From positions 310,001 through 374,000 of the forward strand of contig WHSA01001501.1 of assembly GCA_012931725.1 (NCBI GenBank): a stretch of 64,000 nt of DNA, written 5' to 3'. The notes below the pieces were generated by a model. The model had not been told where the DNA came from, ran no database searches, and was given only the letters and a program-made list of their open reading frames with translations. Below, in pieces: positions 47,142 through 58,560 of this stretch; positions within the stretch are counted from its first letter, which is position 1; every line of letters starts with the position of its first letter. This DNA comes from Litsea cubeba (Eukaryota; Streptophyta; Magnoliopsida; Laurales; Lauraceae). A program made the position numbers and the translations under genes.

Positions 47142-48436
47142 CCCGCAATCTCGTTCTCAGATAAGGATCTAGAGGGAATCCAGCTCCCTCACAACGACCC
47201 CCTGCTCCTCACAATGAAGCTAAGAGACTTCACCGTGAAGAGGATCCTCGTCGACTCCGGCAGCTCTTCCGAGGTCCTCTACTACGATTGCTTCAAGAAA
47301 ATGAACCTCTCGGAAGCAGACCTCACGGAGGTCCGTGCACCCTTTCTAGGGTTGTCCGCCGCGCCAGTCTATCCCAAGGGTAGGATCACCTTGGAAACCC
47401 GAGTGATGGAGCCTCCGTGTTGGCCGACTTCCTGGTCGTGGACGCCCCTTCTCCCTACAACGTCATCTTGGGAAGAACGTGGCTCCACAAGTTGGAAGCA
47501 GTCCCTTCTTCCCTCCACCAGAAGCTGAAGTTCGTCCTCGAGAACAAGGAGGGCAAAATGGAAGTGGTCACAGTGGAGGGAGATCAGCAGCAGGCCAGGC
47601 AGTGCATGCTGGCCGCGGTCCCAGCAGTGAAGGAGCCAGAGCGCGTCAACCTCGCCGAATTCGAGAAAGGTCTAGATGAAATCGGCCGAGATCCCGAGAA
47701 GAAAAGCATTGAGGACCTGGCCGAGGTCAGGCTGAACTCGGCAGACCCAGATAGGTTCTTCCTGATCGGCACCCAGCTGCCAGACGAAGAGAGAGACGAA
47801 CTCTCAAGGTTCCTGATGCAGAACGTCGATGTCTTTGCTTGGAGCCCAAGCGAAATGCCTGGGGTCGATCCCGAGATCATGTGCCACAAGCTAAATGTGG
47901 ACCCCAACCACAAACCAGTAGTGCAGAGGGCCCGAAGGACAGGGCTGCAGCAGACAGACGCGGTCGTCGAAGAGGTCGACAACCTGCTGAAGGCAGGAGC
48001 CATCCGGGAAGTCCAGTACCCGGTCTGGCTGGCCAACACGGTGGTGGTCAAGAAGAAAACTGGTAAATGGAGGGTGTGCGTGGACTTCACAGACTTGAAC
48101 AGGGCCTGCTCTAAAGATAGTTTCCCCCTTCCAAAGATTGACCAACTGATCGACGCCACCGCTGGTCACGACCGAATGAGCTTCCTCGACGCCTACAGAG
48201 GCTACCACCAGATCCCACTATACGAGCCTGACGAGGAGAAAACGTCATTCATAACCCCCCACGGCACTTACTGCTACAAGATGATGCCCTTCGGGCTAAA
48301 GAACGCGGGGGCGACCTATCAGCGCCTCGTGACAAAGATGTTCCAGGCTCAGCTCGACCGAACGGTAGAGGTGTACATCGACGACATGGTCGTCAAATCA
48401 GTGCACTCCAGCGACCACCTGGCGGATCTTGGCTAA
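47142..48436 (+). pseudogene. pol: Protease and reverse transcriptase part of pol, damaged
   Basis: Protease starts directly after the gag stop in the same frame, with the pattern SFSDKDLEGIQLPHND and the active-site segment ILVDSGSSSEV near 47247. About 47412-47416 a one-base loss shifts the frame, and the protein resumes as LADFLVVD. Reverse transcriptase follows: VCVDFTDLNRACSKDSFPLP near 48080, the QIPL segment, FGLKNAGATYQR, and the catalytic box YIDDM near 48370, all with expected residues. The frame stops at TAA 48434-48436, just after the palm domain. Expected roles are polyprotein processing and cDNA synthesis, but this copy cannot make the full polyprotein. Confidence 0.9.
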
Positions 48437-49223
48437 GTCTTCGACATCCTTCGCGTACAAGCTTAAGCTAAACGCTTCCAAGTGCGCCTTCGGCGTAGCC
48501 TCTGGCAAGTTCCTCGGCAGCTTGGTAACGCGGAGGGGGATAGAGGCTAATGCAGACCAGATCACCGCGATCCAGGGCATTCAGAGCCCCTCTACCACGA
48601 AAGAAGTCCAGAAGCTCACGGGAATGGCTGCAGCACTCAATCGCTTCATTAGCCGGTCATCAGATAAGTGCAGGCCTTTCTTTCAGCTTCTAAAGAAAAA
48701 TTTAAAATTCCAGTGGACCCCTGAGTGCGACCAGGCATTGGCCGCACTCAAAACCTATTTGATGTCACCACCCTTGCTCTCCACCCCAACTCCGGGGGAG
48801 GTTTTGTATTTATATCTTGCCGTCTCGGATCACGCAGTGAGCTCCGTCCTCATCAGGGAGGACGAGGGAGTTCAAAAACCAATTTATTATACGAGCAAGA
48901 CCCTGATCGATGCCGAGACCAGGTACCTTTTATTGGAGAAGCTCGCGTTGGCTCTCGTGAGTGCCTCCCGCAAGCTCTCCCATTATTTCCAATCCCACAC
49001 CATTGTGGTGATCACGGAGCATCCACTCCGTTCAATATTCAAGAAGGCTGACTTTTCAGGGCAAATATCAAAGTGGGCAGTTGAACTGGGGCAGTATGAT
49101 GTACAGTACCGTCCCCGAACTGCGATCAAAGCTCAGATTCTGGTGGACTTCATCGTTGAGTTCGTTTCGCCCAACTCGGCTCCGACCCAGCCCGGCACGG
49201 CACAGGGCACGAGCCAGAAGTGA
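48429..49223 (+). pseudogene. pol: RT thumb/connection and RNase H part of pol
   Basis: After the TAA at 48434 and an adjacent frameshift near 48462, the pol product resumes as YKLKLNASKCAFGV, the usual post-YIDD segment. It continues through LGSLVTRRGIEANADQI, the connection region and a Ty3-type RNase H (SDHAVSSVLIRED; TSKTLIDAETRYLLLEKLAL; ITEHPLRSIF). The frame stops at TGA 49221-49223 because one base is missing near 49217. Coding in the next frame then continues without a gap. In an intact element this would be one polyprotein with protease-RT and integrase. Confidence 0.88.
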
Positions 49224-50974
49224 CTGAGGTCGAACAGTCTCCCGCCCAGGCATGGAAGATCTTTGTCGACGGATCGTCCACCTCCAAGAGAGCTGGCGCC
49301 GGCATAGTCCTACAATCACCAGAGGGTCTGGTCATAGAGCAGGCTTTCACCCTGGACTTCAAAGCGACGAACAATGAGGCAGAGTATGAAGCACTGATAG
49401 CAGGGTTGAACAGCGCCCAAATCCTCGGAGCCCAGCACCTGGTGATCTTCAGCGATTCTCAACTGGTAACTAGCCAGCTCGCTGGAGACTACCAGGCCAG
49501 GGACGACAGGATGGCGGCCTACTTAGCCCTTGCGAAAAAACTGCTGTCTCATTTCCAGAAAGCCGAGGTCAGGCAAATATCCCGAGATACCAACACGCAC
49601 GCAGATGCGCTTGCAAACCTGGCCTCTGCCGTCGAAGCAGGGAAGAAAAGGACCGTTGAGGTTGGGTCAATATCAAGGTCAAGCTTAAAACTCCATTCAT
49701 CTCGGCTTGTCCTTTGTGCTGACCTCGGCCCAAGCTGGATGGATCCAATCGCCGCCTACTTGAAGGATGACCAGCTCCCTGAGGACAAGACTGAAGCCCA
49801 CAGGATCAGACTCAAGGCAACTCGATTCTGGCTCTCTCCCGAAGGCAAACTCTACAGGAAATCCTTCACAGGTCCATACCTCCAATGCGTCCACCCGAGC
49901 AAGGTGAACGACTTCCTGTATGAGATCCACGAAGGAATCTGCGGCAGTCACATAAGAGGTCGATCACTGGCCTACTGAGCAATAAGCCAGGGCTACTGGT
50001 GGCCCTACATGCAGAAAGACGTGCAGGTGTACGCCAGAAAATGCGAGAAGTGCCAGAAGTTCTCCCACTCTCTCCATCAGCCAGCGCAAGATCTGAGTCC
50101 CCTCTCTAGCCCATGGCCCTTCGCTCAATGGGGCCTGGACATTGTGGGGCCTCTTCACCGAGCTCCAGGGAACAAGAGATGGCTGATAGTCGCTACAGAC
50201 TACTTCACAAAATGGATAGAAGCTGAACCGTTGTCCTCAATCACGGACAGGGACTCCAGGAACTTCGTTTGGAAAAACATCCTAACGAGGTTCGGCATCC
50301 CCAGGACCCTGATTTCGGACAACGGAACTCAGTTCGACTCCAAGTCCTTCAGAGACTTCTGCCAAGAACACGGTATCAGAAACCATTACTCCACTCCGGC
50401 ATATCCGCAGAGTAATGGCCAGGCCGAAATCTCTAACAAAGTGATCCTGGACGGCCTGAAGAAGCGACTGGACAAGGCAAAGGGAAGATGGACAGAGGAG
50501 CTTCCGAGCGTGCTATGAGCGTATAGAACAACTCCAAGGAGATCCACCTCGGCGACACCTTTCTCTCTGGCCTACGGGATGGAGGCGGTCATTCCGTTAG
50601 AAATCGGCCTTCCCACCCTGAGGACAGAGCTGGTCGACCAAGGCCGAAATGAGACGAACCTGGCAATGGAGCTGGAGCTGGCAGACGAACGCCGAGAAGC
50701 AGCAGCCCTGCGACTGACCGACTATCAGCAGCGGTTAGCCAGGGCATACAATCAAAATGTCAGAGAAAGAAGATTCTCCGTGGGAGAACTGGTTCTAAAG
50801 AAGACCCTGCCAGCTGACAAAAAACCAAACGAAGGGAAGCTGGCTCCGAACTGGTATGGCCCGTTCAGGGTGGTCTCACTGGCAGGGAAATCAGCCTACA
50901 AGCTCGAAGACTTAGAAGGCAAGCCACTGCCGAGACCGTGGAATGCATCCCACTTAAAGAAATTCTATTTCTAA
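49220..50974 (+). pseudogene. pol: Archaeal-type RNase H and integrase part of pol, two in-frame stops
   Basis: The first 150 codons are a second RNase H of archaeal/plant type: IFVDGSST (D), NNEAEYEALIAGL (E), IFSDSQLV (D) and DTNTHADALANLAS (D), all four acidic residues kept. This extra domain marks Tat elements. Integrase follows, with a zinc-binding region (H near 49928, CEKC near 50042), catalytic Asp in GLDIVGP, Asp in ISDNGTQF and Glu in SNGQAEI, and a C-terminal NWYGPFRVV module. The frame is the same throughout but is broken by TGA at 49976-49978 and TGA at 50516-50518. It ends at 50974. Both stops could come from single G/C-to-A/T changes. Confidence 0.9.
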
Positions 50975-51060
50975 AGATGTAATGAATCTCAGAATCAATG
51001 AAAGCAGCTTTCGCCCTGTCATCAATCTGTCATCTCTCTTTGACTGACTCCGGCAGCTCT

Positions 51061-51592
51061 GGGTCTACCGCCCTGGAAAAGGCCTCGAGTTCGAACACTC
51101 GGCCGCTTCCTAAAGTCCGGGTTTTACCCCACTCAAGGGTCTACCGCCCTGGAAAAGGCCTCGAGTTCGAACACTCGGCCGCTTCCTAAAGTCCGGGTTT
51201 TACCCCACTTAAGGGTCTACCGCCCTGGAAAAGGCCTCGAGTTCGAACACTCGGCCGCTTCCTAAAGTCCGGGTTTTACCCCACTCAAGGGTCTACCGCC
51301 CTGGAAAAGGCCTCGAGTTCGAACACTCGGCCGCTTCCTAAAGTCTGGGTTTTACCCCACTCAAGGGTCTACCGCCCTGGAAAAGGCCTCGAGTTCGAAC
51401 ACTCGGCCGCTTCCTAAAGTCCGGGTTTTACCCCACTCAAGGGTCTACCGCCCTGGAAAAGGCCTCGAGTTCGAACACTCGGCCGATTCCTAAAGTCCGG
51501 GTTTTACCCCACTCAAGGGTCCACCGCCCTGGAAAAAGCCTCGAGTTCGAACACTCGGTTGTTTCCTAAAGTCCGGGTTTATACACCCCTCA
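51061..51592. repeat. Tandem array, 76-bp unit, 7 copies
   Basis: GGGTCTACCGCCCTGG starts units at 51061, 51137, 51213, 51289, 51365, 51441 and 51517, almost identical except for the last. It lies 87 bp after the pol stop, in the 3' untranslated region. Short tandem arrays here are common in Tat-type elements and can seed satellites. Confidence 0.97.
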
Positions 51593-52970
51593 AAGACCGT
51601 TGCCGAACTCATGCTCACATAGCCGAGACCAGCGGGATTATGGATCCACTTCGGCGCAAGGCAGTTCGTCTCGGCCAAAGCTAGCCATTTCGGCCAAGGT
51701 CAGTTTTTAAGAAAGAAAGAGCTGTGCAAGCGCTGAAGCACAAAAAAGCAGCACAAAAACACAAGTGTTACAAGACAGTGCGAAAGAAGTAAAAAAGAAT
51801 GCAAAAGCACTGTACACAGTCTGAGTGATCACAAAAACTCTTCCTTTTTATTCATTGTAATTGCTCCATTACAAAGGTTACAGAAAAGAAAACAAAATAC
51901 AGAAAGGAGGATCGCAGTCCTCTAAAGGCAGAAAATAAAGTGAAAGCTGGGAGACTCTGATCTTCATCGACTCTTCAGGCTGCAAGCTCGAAGACGCCGG
52001 ATCGTTGCCTGGAGGTTCTGAGGGATCCTGAATTTCAGCGAGCTCTACAATACACTTTGGTTGGTCAGACCAAAGCTCTGCAGAGCCCCTCCAGTTCGGA
52101 GGCCCTGGACCTCGCTGAGCTCTTCAACACCCTCTGGTCAGTGAGACCAAAGTTTGAAGAACCCCCAGGTCCAGCGGGGCCTCAATCCCACCCTTAACTC
52201 GGCGATCCTGACACGGCGCAGGGGGCTCACGGGGAGCGCGATGTCACGCAGGACCCTGCAGGATCGCCAGACGCAGAGGGCGCGACCATCCCACAGTTGC
52301 AGAAGATTCCCCTGCAACCGGACCAGGGACGGTCGGCCATGAACCCGCGTTCAGAGAGCGCGTGGTCCACGGGGAATTCCTTCAGAGAATGCGCAGACCA
52401 CGATGGGCTTCCCCCCTCGGAGAGAGCCGTCCACAGGCGCAGGGGTTCCCCCCGGATCAAAGGTTCCAAAATGTCTACCAGACATGGCTCCTACGACTAT
52501 GTGAATTAAACTATCCTAATTCCTTTTCTTTTCTTCTCCCATGGCGAGCCTACCACCTCTACTTATAGGAAGAAGAAGGGCTCAGTCTCCGAAGGAAGTT
52601 AAGGGGCAAGGTCTCCCACGCGTTACATGGGACGCACGTCTTCCTGTCTGTTGACCAGCGATTCCTATGGCGCCACGTGGAGACGTCCGCCCGTTTCCCT
52701 CATCGGCCGTATCACCATGCTTACTGCTATTTATGGTCTCCAGAATACAGAGAATCGGCACAGACAGCTATGAAGACCGTTTGACTCTCTCTATCTCGAG
52801 GGTCACGCATCACATTAAAGACATTCAATACCATTCAATAGCACATTCAGAAGCGGAAGAGAGAAAAATGCACAAGTAAAGAAGCGCCGTTCTCATTCAA
52901 AGCAAAGGATATTACAGGGCTGAAAAAGAAAACGTTACATATAAAAGGCCAAGGGTAGAAAGAAGCGAGG
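51593..52970. other. 3' internal spacer of the Tat-type element
   Basis: No protein is recognised on the plus strand. A loose direct duplication (GAGCTCT...CAGACCAAAG-like) lies at about 52035-52165. On the minus strand a TATA-like TATAAGTAG at about 52559-52567 is followed by an 80-codon frame (52469-52227) without recognisable domains. This may be a second antisense transcription unit, but the evidence is thin. Confidence 0.4.
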
Positions 52971-55440
52971 CTACTGTGGCTTCGGCGACTCCACCAGGTC
53001 GATCACCGTATCTGCTGGACCAGTGGCTTCGGCCGCGACCGTGACCTTGCTTGGAGCATCGCCGGCAGAAGGGGCTTTGACCGGTACCTCACCCGAAGCA
53101 GGGGCAGAAGAGGCCTCGCCTTGAGGCGCGGCCGAAGCGTCGCTGGCGACCGGGGCATCGCTCGGGGCCGGGGCAACTGGAGCGGCGTCTGGAGCAGGAA
53201 CGACTGCAGGAGCTTCGACTGGGGCACTTTCAGCTGCAGGAGTGGGGCTCGGCTCAGGAACCGGATCCGAGTACTTCAGCAGGTCCCGATAGACTGGGTG
53301 GTCTTCAGGGACCCCCGCACGCCTCAGTGCGGCCAAGCATCCTTCCTCGAACAGAATGGAGGTGATCTCCTCCACCTGCTTCTCATATAGCTCCGTGGCA
53401 TGGTCCACCCCATTCTGGAAAGCGGATTGGGCCTCGGACAGAAGGGAGGCCTTCTCCTTTTCCAGCTCGGCGTTCGCCATCTTCAGCTTCTCTCTTTCAG
53501 CGCGCCCGGCCAGCACCTCCCCGCGCAACCTCGTCCCCTCGGCCGCCGATTCAGACTTCGATTTGGCCAGCTCCGACTCTAGCTCGGCGGTCCTCTTGTT
53601 CCTCGCCCAGACCTCGCCTTTCAAATGATTAGCTCTCGACGTGAGTTCGGCAACATCAGCCAGAGCCGACGCCAGCCGAGCAGTCTCTTCAGCGCTGGCC
53701 TTCTTCAGCCCCTCCATTCCTTTCCTTAGCTCTTCTAGCTCCTTCTTCAGCTTCTCCCTCTCAGACTCCAGCTGAGTGACCCTCGCGGCGTTCCTATCAC
53801 TCCTCCCCACCACGGTCAGGAGCCTTTGCACGTTCTGCAAATGGAAAAAGTGGGTCAAACCGGGGCAGTCGAGCTAAATTACTTGAAGAAGAGCGCTGAA
53901 AACACTTACCAGAAGGTTAGCCTGGATCACCGAGACCATCAGGCTCTCGTTGTCGAACCTCTCGTGCGTCTCCATGTCTCGCGGCAGAGCGCAGACCTTG
54001 GCGAGAGCTCCGATGACGTCGGCGTTCCCCATCAGCCGGTCCTCGACGTTCAGAGGCTTACCGGGTTGCGTCTCCATCCTCGGTCTCCATGGCGCTGGGG
54101 CAGTTCGAGGTCGGGAAGCCGATCCAGACCCTTGCCCTACCGAGATGGTGAGCTCGCGGGTCGCCCCACCGGTCGACTTGCTGGCCGGCGCACTCTTCTC
54201 AGTTGGAGCCTTGACTCCGGGGGCCCGCGCAGGGGTTTTGCCCTTCGGAGGCTGTTCAGCCCCCGAGTCCTTCTCCCCCGCCTTGGACTTCTTCCTGGGC
54301 GGGGACCCCTCCCTCGGGCGCTCCGGCGAGCGTCGCCGGACTCCCTCGCTCAGAGCAGGAGCAGGAGCAGGAGCAGAAGTGGCGCCAGCACCCCCCGAGC
54401 CCGAAGCCACGCGGGTACTGGCAGATGATGGCGTCGCAGAGGAGGAAGACCCCCGCCTAAACTTGGTCGCCAGATCCTTAACAACTGGCGCCCTCGAGCT
54501 TCCCTCCATATCTTCTTCCCGATCGGAAGAATAAGCGTCCACTATCTGCGTCAGGTTCGGTGGCTCCGAACTAGAGGTGGACGCCTTGGCGCCAGACGCA
54601 GCTCGGCTCGCGGCAGGATCGGTCAAAGGGATCCCGGCGGGCACGGCAACGGAGACGGTAGGACGATCAGGGTGCGCCTCGTCCACCTCGGCTACTCCGG
54701 TTCTCCTGTAGTGACCACGGTACCTCGGCGTATACCCGAGCAGCTTCCAAGCCGACCTGGTCTCGTGCCCCTTATATCTCTCTACCTTATTGATGTCGTC
54801 AACGTTCCTCCTCCAGCCTTCACTTGCAGCTCGGCGTCGCCTCGCGCCTGCCTCTGCACAACAGACAATAAGAATGTCAGCTCGGCATCATCGAGATCAA
54901 GCAAAGCCAGTAAGAGAAAAGAAGCGCGGGGCGACGTGGGACCATCAGCCTCCTGCTTTCGCCAGCGCCGAACTCCCAGTCCCCCGACACACAGAAGAAA
55001 GTTTCCTCGGCATTCTTACTTGAATCCTCCAAGGCCAGGACGAAGCCTCTTCGCTGCGGCTTCACCCGGAGATAGTATTTCCCTTCCCCAGCCTTGCAGA
55101 TATCGTAGGTATCCTCGATATCGTGGACACCCAGGTCGGTCCCCAAAATCTCATTCAGCTTCGCCGTGCCCATGATGACCTTATAGCCATTGGGCATCAA
55201 CTGGCACGGGGTAATGGACCAGGTACTAAGGCAGGCCCTAAGCAAGGGGTGCAAAGGAAATCTGACCCCGCCCTCGATCACAGAGATCAGAGGGAACGGC
55301 ATCCAGCCGCAGGACCAGCGCATCGTGGCATAATCGACGGAGTCCGCCGGCTTGAGGAGGACTCCCTCCGGAATATTGAAAGCGGCCCTAAATCTGGCTA
55401 TGCCCTCTTCGGTATCTAAATCAAACCTAGGGGTGCCCAT
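52971..55440 (-). CDS. Spliced antisense gene of the Tat-type element (PF04195-like N-terminus, coiled coil)
   Basis: Three blocks on the minus strand join into one gene. Block 1 starts at ATG 55440 and encodes a globular domain with RFPLHPLLRACLSTW and PCQLMPNGYKVIMG, resembling the 'putative gypsy-type transposon' family (PF04195) of plant antisense ORFs. Block 2 (54853-53910) is Ser/Pro/Ala-rich and basic. Block 3 (53834-52971) is a long heptad-rich coiled coil (for example TQLESEREKLKKELEELRKG) with an Ala/Pro-rich tail. Intron 2 (53909-53835, 75 nt) is clear: CTG|GTAAGT...TTTGCAG|AAC, phase 0. Intron 1 ends at a TGTTGTGCAG acceptor (54854). A GTAAGA donor at 55019 keeps phase, but a donor a little later is possible because coding-like sequence (FFCVSGDWEF) continues. 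With the first choice the product is about 742 residues. Its function is unknown; such ORFs are reported in Retand/RIRE2-like elements. Confidence 0.65.
53835..53909 (-). other. Intron 2 of the antisense gene
   Basis: This 75-nt intron has donor CTG|GTAAGT at 53909 and acceptor TTTGCAG at 53835 on the minus strand. It joins the frames ...QANLL and NVQRLLTVVG in phase 0, and both flanking frames stop inside it if it is not removed. Confidence 0.75.
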
Positions 55441-55668
55441 GTCTAAAAAGGGTGACAGCGAAGTTAAACCCTAGAAGTCGTGAAACCCCAAGAAAAACTA
55501 GACAGAGGCACGAAGCAAGTTACAGAGACAAAGGGGCAACTCAAGAACAGACCCGGGCACGTCCTACGGTCGTCCTCGCTAGAGAGATCTCGAGCGGCAG
55601 AAGAGTAGAAGTCAAAGGTGAAGGCAAAGGCAAAAGGAAATCAGAAGCAAGAAAGGAAGAAGACGACC

Positions 55669-55677
55669 CTATTTATG
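55669..55677 (-). promoter_or_regulatory. TATA-like box for the antisense gene
   Basis: CATAAATAG on the minus strand lies about 230 nt before the ATG at 55440. It is between the 3' LTR and the gene. The position fits a separate internal promoter, unproven. Confidence 0.35.
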
Positions 55678-55930
55678 GAAAGGGAACCCTCGACACGCGC
55701 TACTTTCGAAATTCGAAAGGACGGATTTCGCGATCCGCGCCCGTTCCATCAATAAGACAGCGCAATCAGTGAAGGGGCTACGCGTGTAGCCGTCGACTCG
55801 CTTCCCAGGACAGACAGGGCAAAGCATTTATTGCTTCAGAAAAGTTGAAACGACACCAGGCAATGATCGCCGCATCCCCAGACGGATTCTTCTAGCTTTC
55901 GACCACTAAAGGCTAGGACGCTTAAGAGGT

Positions 55931-55948
55931 CAAAAGCTAGGGGGCAAT
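55931..55948 (+). other. Polypurine tract
   Basis: CAAAAGCTAGGGGGCAAT directly precedes the 3' LTR, as required for plus-strand priming. Confidence 0.8.
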
Positions 55949-56836
55949 TGTGTGGGGAGATTTTCAGAACTCCAGGATTACGCTAATCACAGCCATCAGA
56001 TGAGACTAAGCATTCTCACGTGCCATCCGCGTGCCATCCACGTGGCACCAAACTCACCCCGGCTACCAGGGCAGAGGCCTCAGCCGAAGTCAAGCAGTTC
56101 CGGGCCGCTAGCGCCGAGCTCGGCTACCCCATATGCCCATCTCGGCTGAGAGCTCCACCTCGGCTAAAGGAGCCGGGACGAAAGCCGAAGCAAGAAAGAG
56201 CCTCCACTCGCACCCCTCATCCCCCACGTCATCAGGCACGTGGAGGAATAGGGGCGTGAGCTAGTGAGACAGATGCGACATCCAGCCGTCCACAATCTTC
56301 GCCAGATCACTGACAGGGCGGCATCCAGCGGCTGAAGCCACATCAGGGCAAGGCCCGAGGGCAGATCCGATGGTACCCCAACCGTCAAAGGCGCCCAACA
56401 CAATCTGGCCCAACAAGACGCGCATTTAATGCAATGTGGGCTGATCCGACTGGCATTAAATGCAGAGTGGGCTGGATTGGACCGCATTTATTACTTTGTG
56501 GGCTGATCATGACTTCCCAGTCGAATCATGGGACCCACACCAAGATATCCTCCAAAGATACGACCCAAACCTTTATAAATAAAGCTTCATACCGCAAACA
56601 AGGTACGCACAATTGAACCCACAGAGCTGTTACCCTGCCTCTCTTCTTCCTCTCCTTCCATTGTTCCAGTTCATTCACTGACTTTGGCATCGGAGAGCCT
56701 TGCGCCGCCCAGGCCAGGGTCCTCTGACTGTATGCTCTTCTCTTTCAGCCTTTCGGACGGTACCCAGTCATCACCACTTTAGATAAGTCCTCTAAGGCTC
56801 CCCAATTATTGTGGGTCGTTATTTTCTGCACCTACA
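55949..56836 (+). repeat. 3' LTR of the Tat-type element
   Basis: It is 888 bp and aligns end to end with 44279-45166 without gaps, with about 19 substitutions by hand count. It is followed by the target duplication ACTCC at 56837-56841. Confidence 0.95.
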
Positions 56837-56841
56837 ACTCC

Positions 56842-58560
56842 AAATGACCTTTTTTTTCCCCTTTATGTACTTGGGGAGGGGTTGTTGGGACCGTGGGTGC
56901 TATGGATCTACCTAATCGGATAGCATAATCCAAATAAAGTGTTTCTAATTGTGTCTTAACTGTAGACATGTCATTTATATTAGTTGTATTAATGTTAGAG
57001 TTTATTTCATCAAGAAGGGTTTCTACACCTTTTAATTTCAATCTAGGGTCTAATGCAACAGCTATACAAAATGTTAAAAGGAGCTATTCTCCGATATTGT
57101 GAAAACTTTGCCTCCATTTGTACACACATAAGTTGAAAAACTTGAAAATCTCTAATACTTTTTAAAAGTAAGACTTATTTCATAAAAATGGGTTAAAACT
57201 CGATTTGATGTGGGATAATATACCCCGGAAAAAATAATGCTGAATCATGAAAAACTTCTAAGAAATTTCTTATTATCTCAAAAAGAGTCCATTTATCATC
57301 ACTTATAAAAATATTTTCTTGTGTTAAATAAAGTTGACAATATTGATTTAGTATCATTTTATAGGCACATGCTTATTTTAACATTTTATAGGTAAAATTT
57401 CATCTATGCTTTACATCTTGTGATATATATTTTCTTTGGTCTTAGACCCAAATTTACACATATATCCCTCCACCATTGTTTTCGCGACGGAGAACAAAAA
57501 ATGTATCCTAGAATCCATTTAATGCTCTCTGAATCATCTCTAATAGATTTTACCCCTGCTTGTACAATAAGATTTATGATGTGGCATGTGCATCTATTGT
57601 GAAATAGAGATCCATTTAAGTCAAGTTGAATCACAGGTTTTAGTAAATCTGCTGCGATATTGTTAGTGCTTGCATTATCTAAAGTTATAAAAATTATTTT
57701 ATTTTTTATTTTATTTTCTCTAAGTTTTTCAAGGATGATGGACCCTTTCCTAGCACCAGTGTGTGTAGGAACTCTAATAAAGAAAACGAAATCATTCTTT
57801 TCTATATCACCCAATCACTATCAATATAATGTGATGTGATTGCAATGCACCCCACATTTTGTTTAGAGGTCCATAAATCTGAAGTTAAAGCCACTTTTCC
57901 AAGTATATTTTGAAAAACCTATTTTAAACTCTTTTCTTCTTTCAAAAAAGTTTTTATTGCATCATTTCTAACAGTAACTCTAGATATTTTCTGCTAGGAA
58001 GGAACAGAGGCTTCCCTAAAAAATCTTTCAAATGATCGGTCTTCAGCAAGTATAAATGAGAATTGGCAAACTATTATAAACTTAATAAGTTGATATCTAG
58101 CATTATAAGGGTCATAGTGAAAAACTCTTAAACCGCCAGATGAATCTGTTTGAGAAAGTTGTGTTTGGATAATCCCACCTCTTACCCCAATGTCAGCGGT
58201 ATTTGTGTTTTTGGGCACACATGCTCTCATGTGTCTAAGAAGGTGGCTAGTGCCACTTGCTGATTTGGCACTGAGGAGATCTTTGTAATATTTACATTGT
58301 GCCTTTTCATCTGTTCCTCCGTTGGAATTTGGGACCTTAACTTTAACAAAATAAGAACATATAGGAGAAGCCAATCTTGTTTTTCTCTTCTTTTTAGTTG
58401 TAGAAACCGAACATGCAAGCTCTTCACCCCCAGTGGGTTTGGGTTCTTGGGGATCATGACTATCTACTTATATGCCCTAACTTTGATCTAAATGAATAAA
58501 TACAGGATCTTCCTCGTTTAAAGAGAAGTCAAGGTTGAAAGGGTGTGATGGTCCAACCAT
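56842..58560 (-). pseudogene. hAT transposase, N-terminal and catalytic parts, decayed
   Basis: The likely ATG is at 58560, but a stop appears after 27 codons. A BED-type zinc finger follows (CKYYKDLL...SGTSHLLRHMRAC); the second Cys of its C-x2-C is Tyr and the expected Trp before it is Cys, so it is damaged. Next come ALTSDLWTSKQNVGCIAIT near 57890, TGARKGSII and KIIFITLDNASTNNIAADLL near 57690, FHNRCTCHIINLIVQAGVK, and SPSRKQWW near 57460, all hallmarks of hAT transposases. LDPRLKLKGVETLLDEI lies near 57040. Many stops occur between 57400 and 57100. The gene is then interrupted by the Tat-type element and its C-terminal region resumes at 44278. Confidence 0.88.

Larger units (their letters stand above)
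44279..56836 (+). mobile_element. Complete Tat/Retand-type Ty3/gypsy LTR retrotransposon (12,558 bp)
   Basis: Two 888-bp LTRs (TGTGTGGGGAG...CACCTACA) flank PBS, gag, protease, RT, RNase H, a second archaeal-type RNase H, integrase, a 76-bp tandem array, an antisense gene and PPT. The flanks show the duplication ACTCC. The second RNase H between RT/RNH and integrase, and the long 3' region with an antisense ORF, define the Tat lineage (Tat/Retand group). My hand count of LTR differences is about 19 of 888 (15 transitions, 4 transversions), so the copy is young, yet pol already has several stops and frameshifts. It is inserted in the transposase gene of an older hAT element. Confidence 0.95.

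Noticed and set aside
51061..51592. Seven regular repeats considered as a CRISPR array
   Set aside because: The whole 76-bp unit repeats without unique spacers, inside a eukaryotic retrotransposon.
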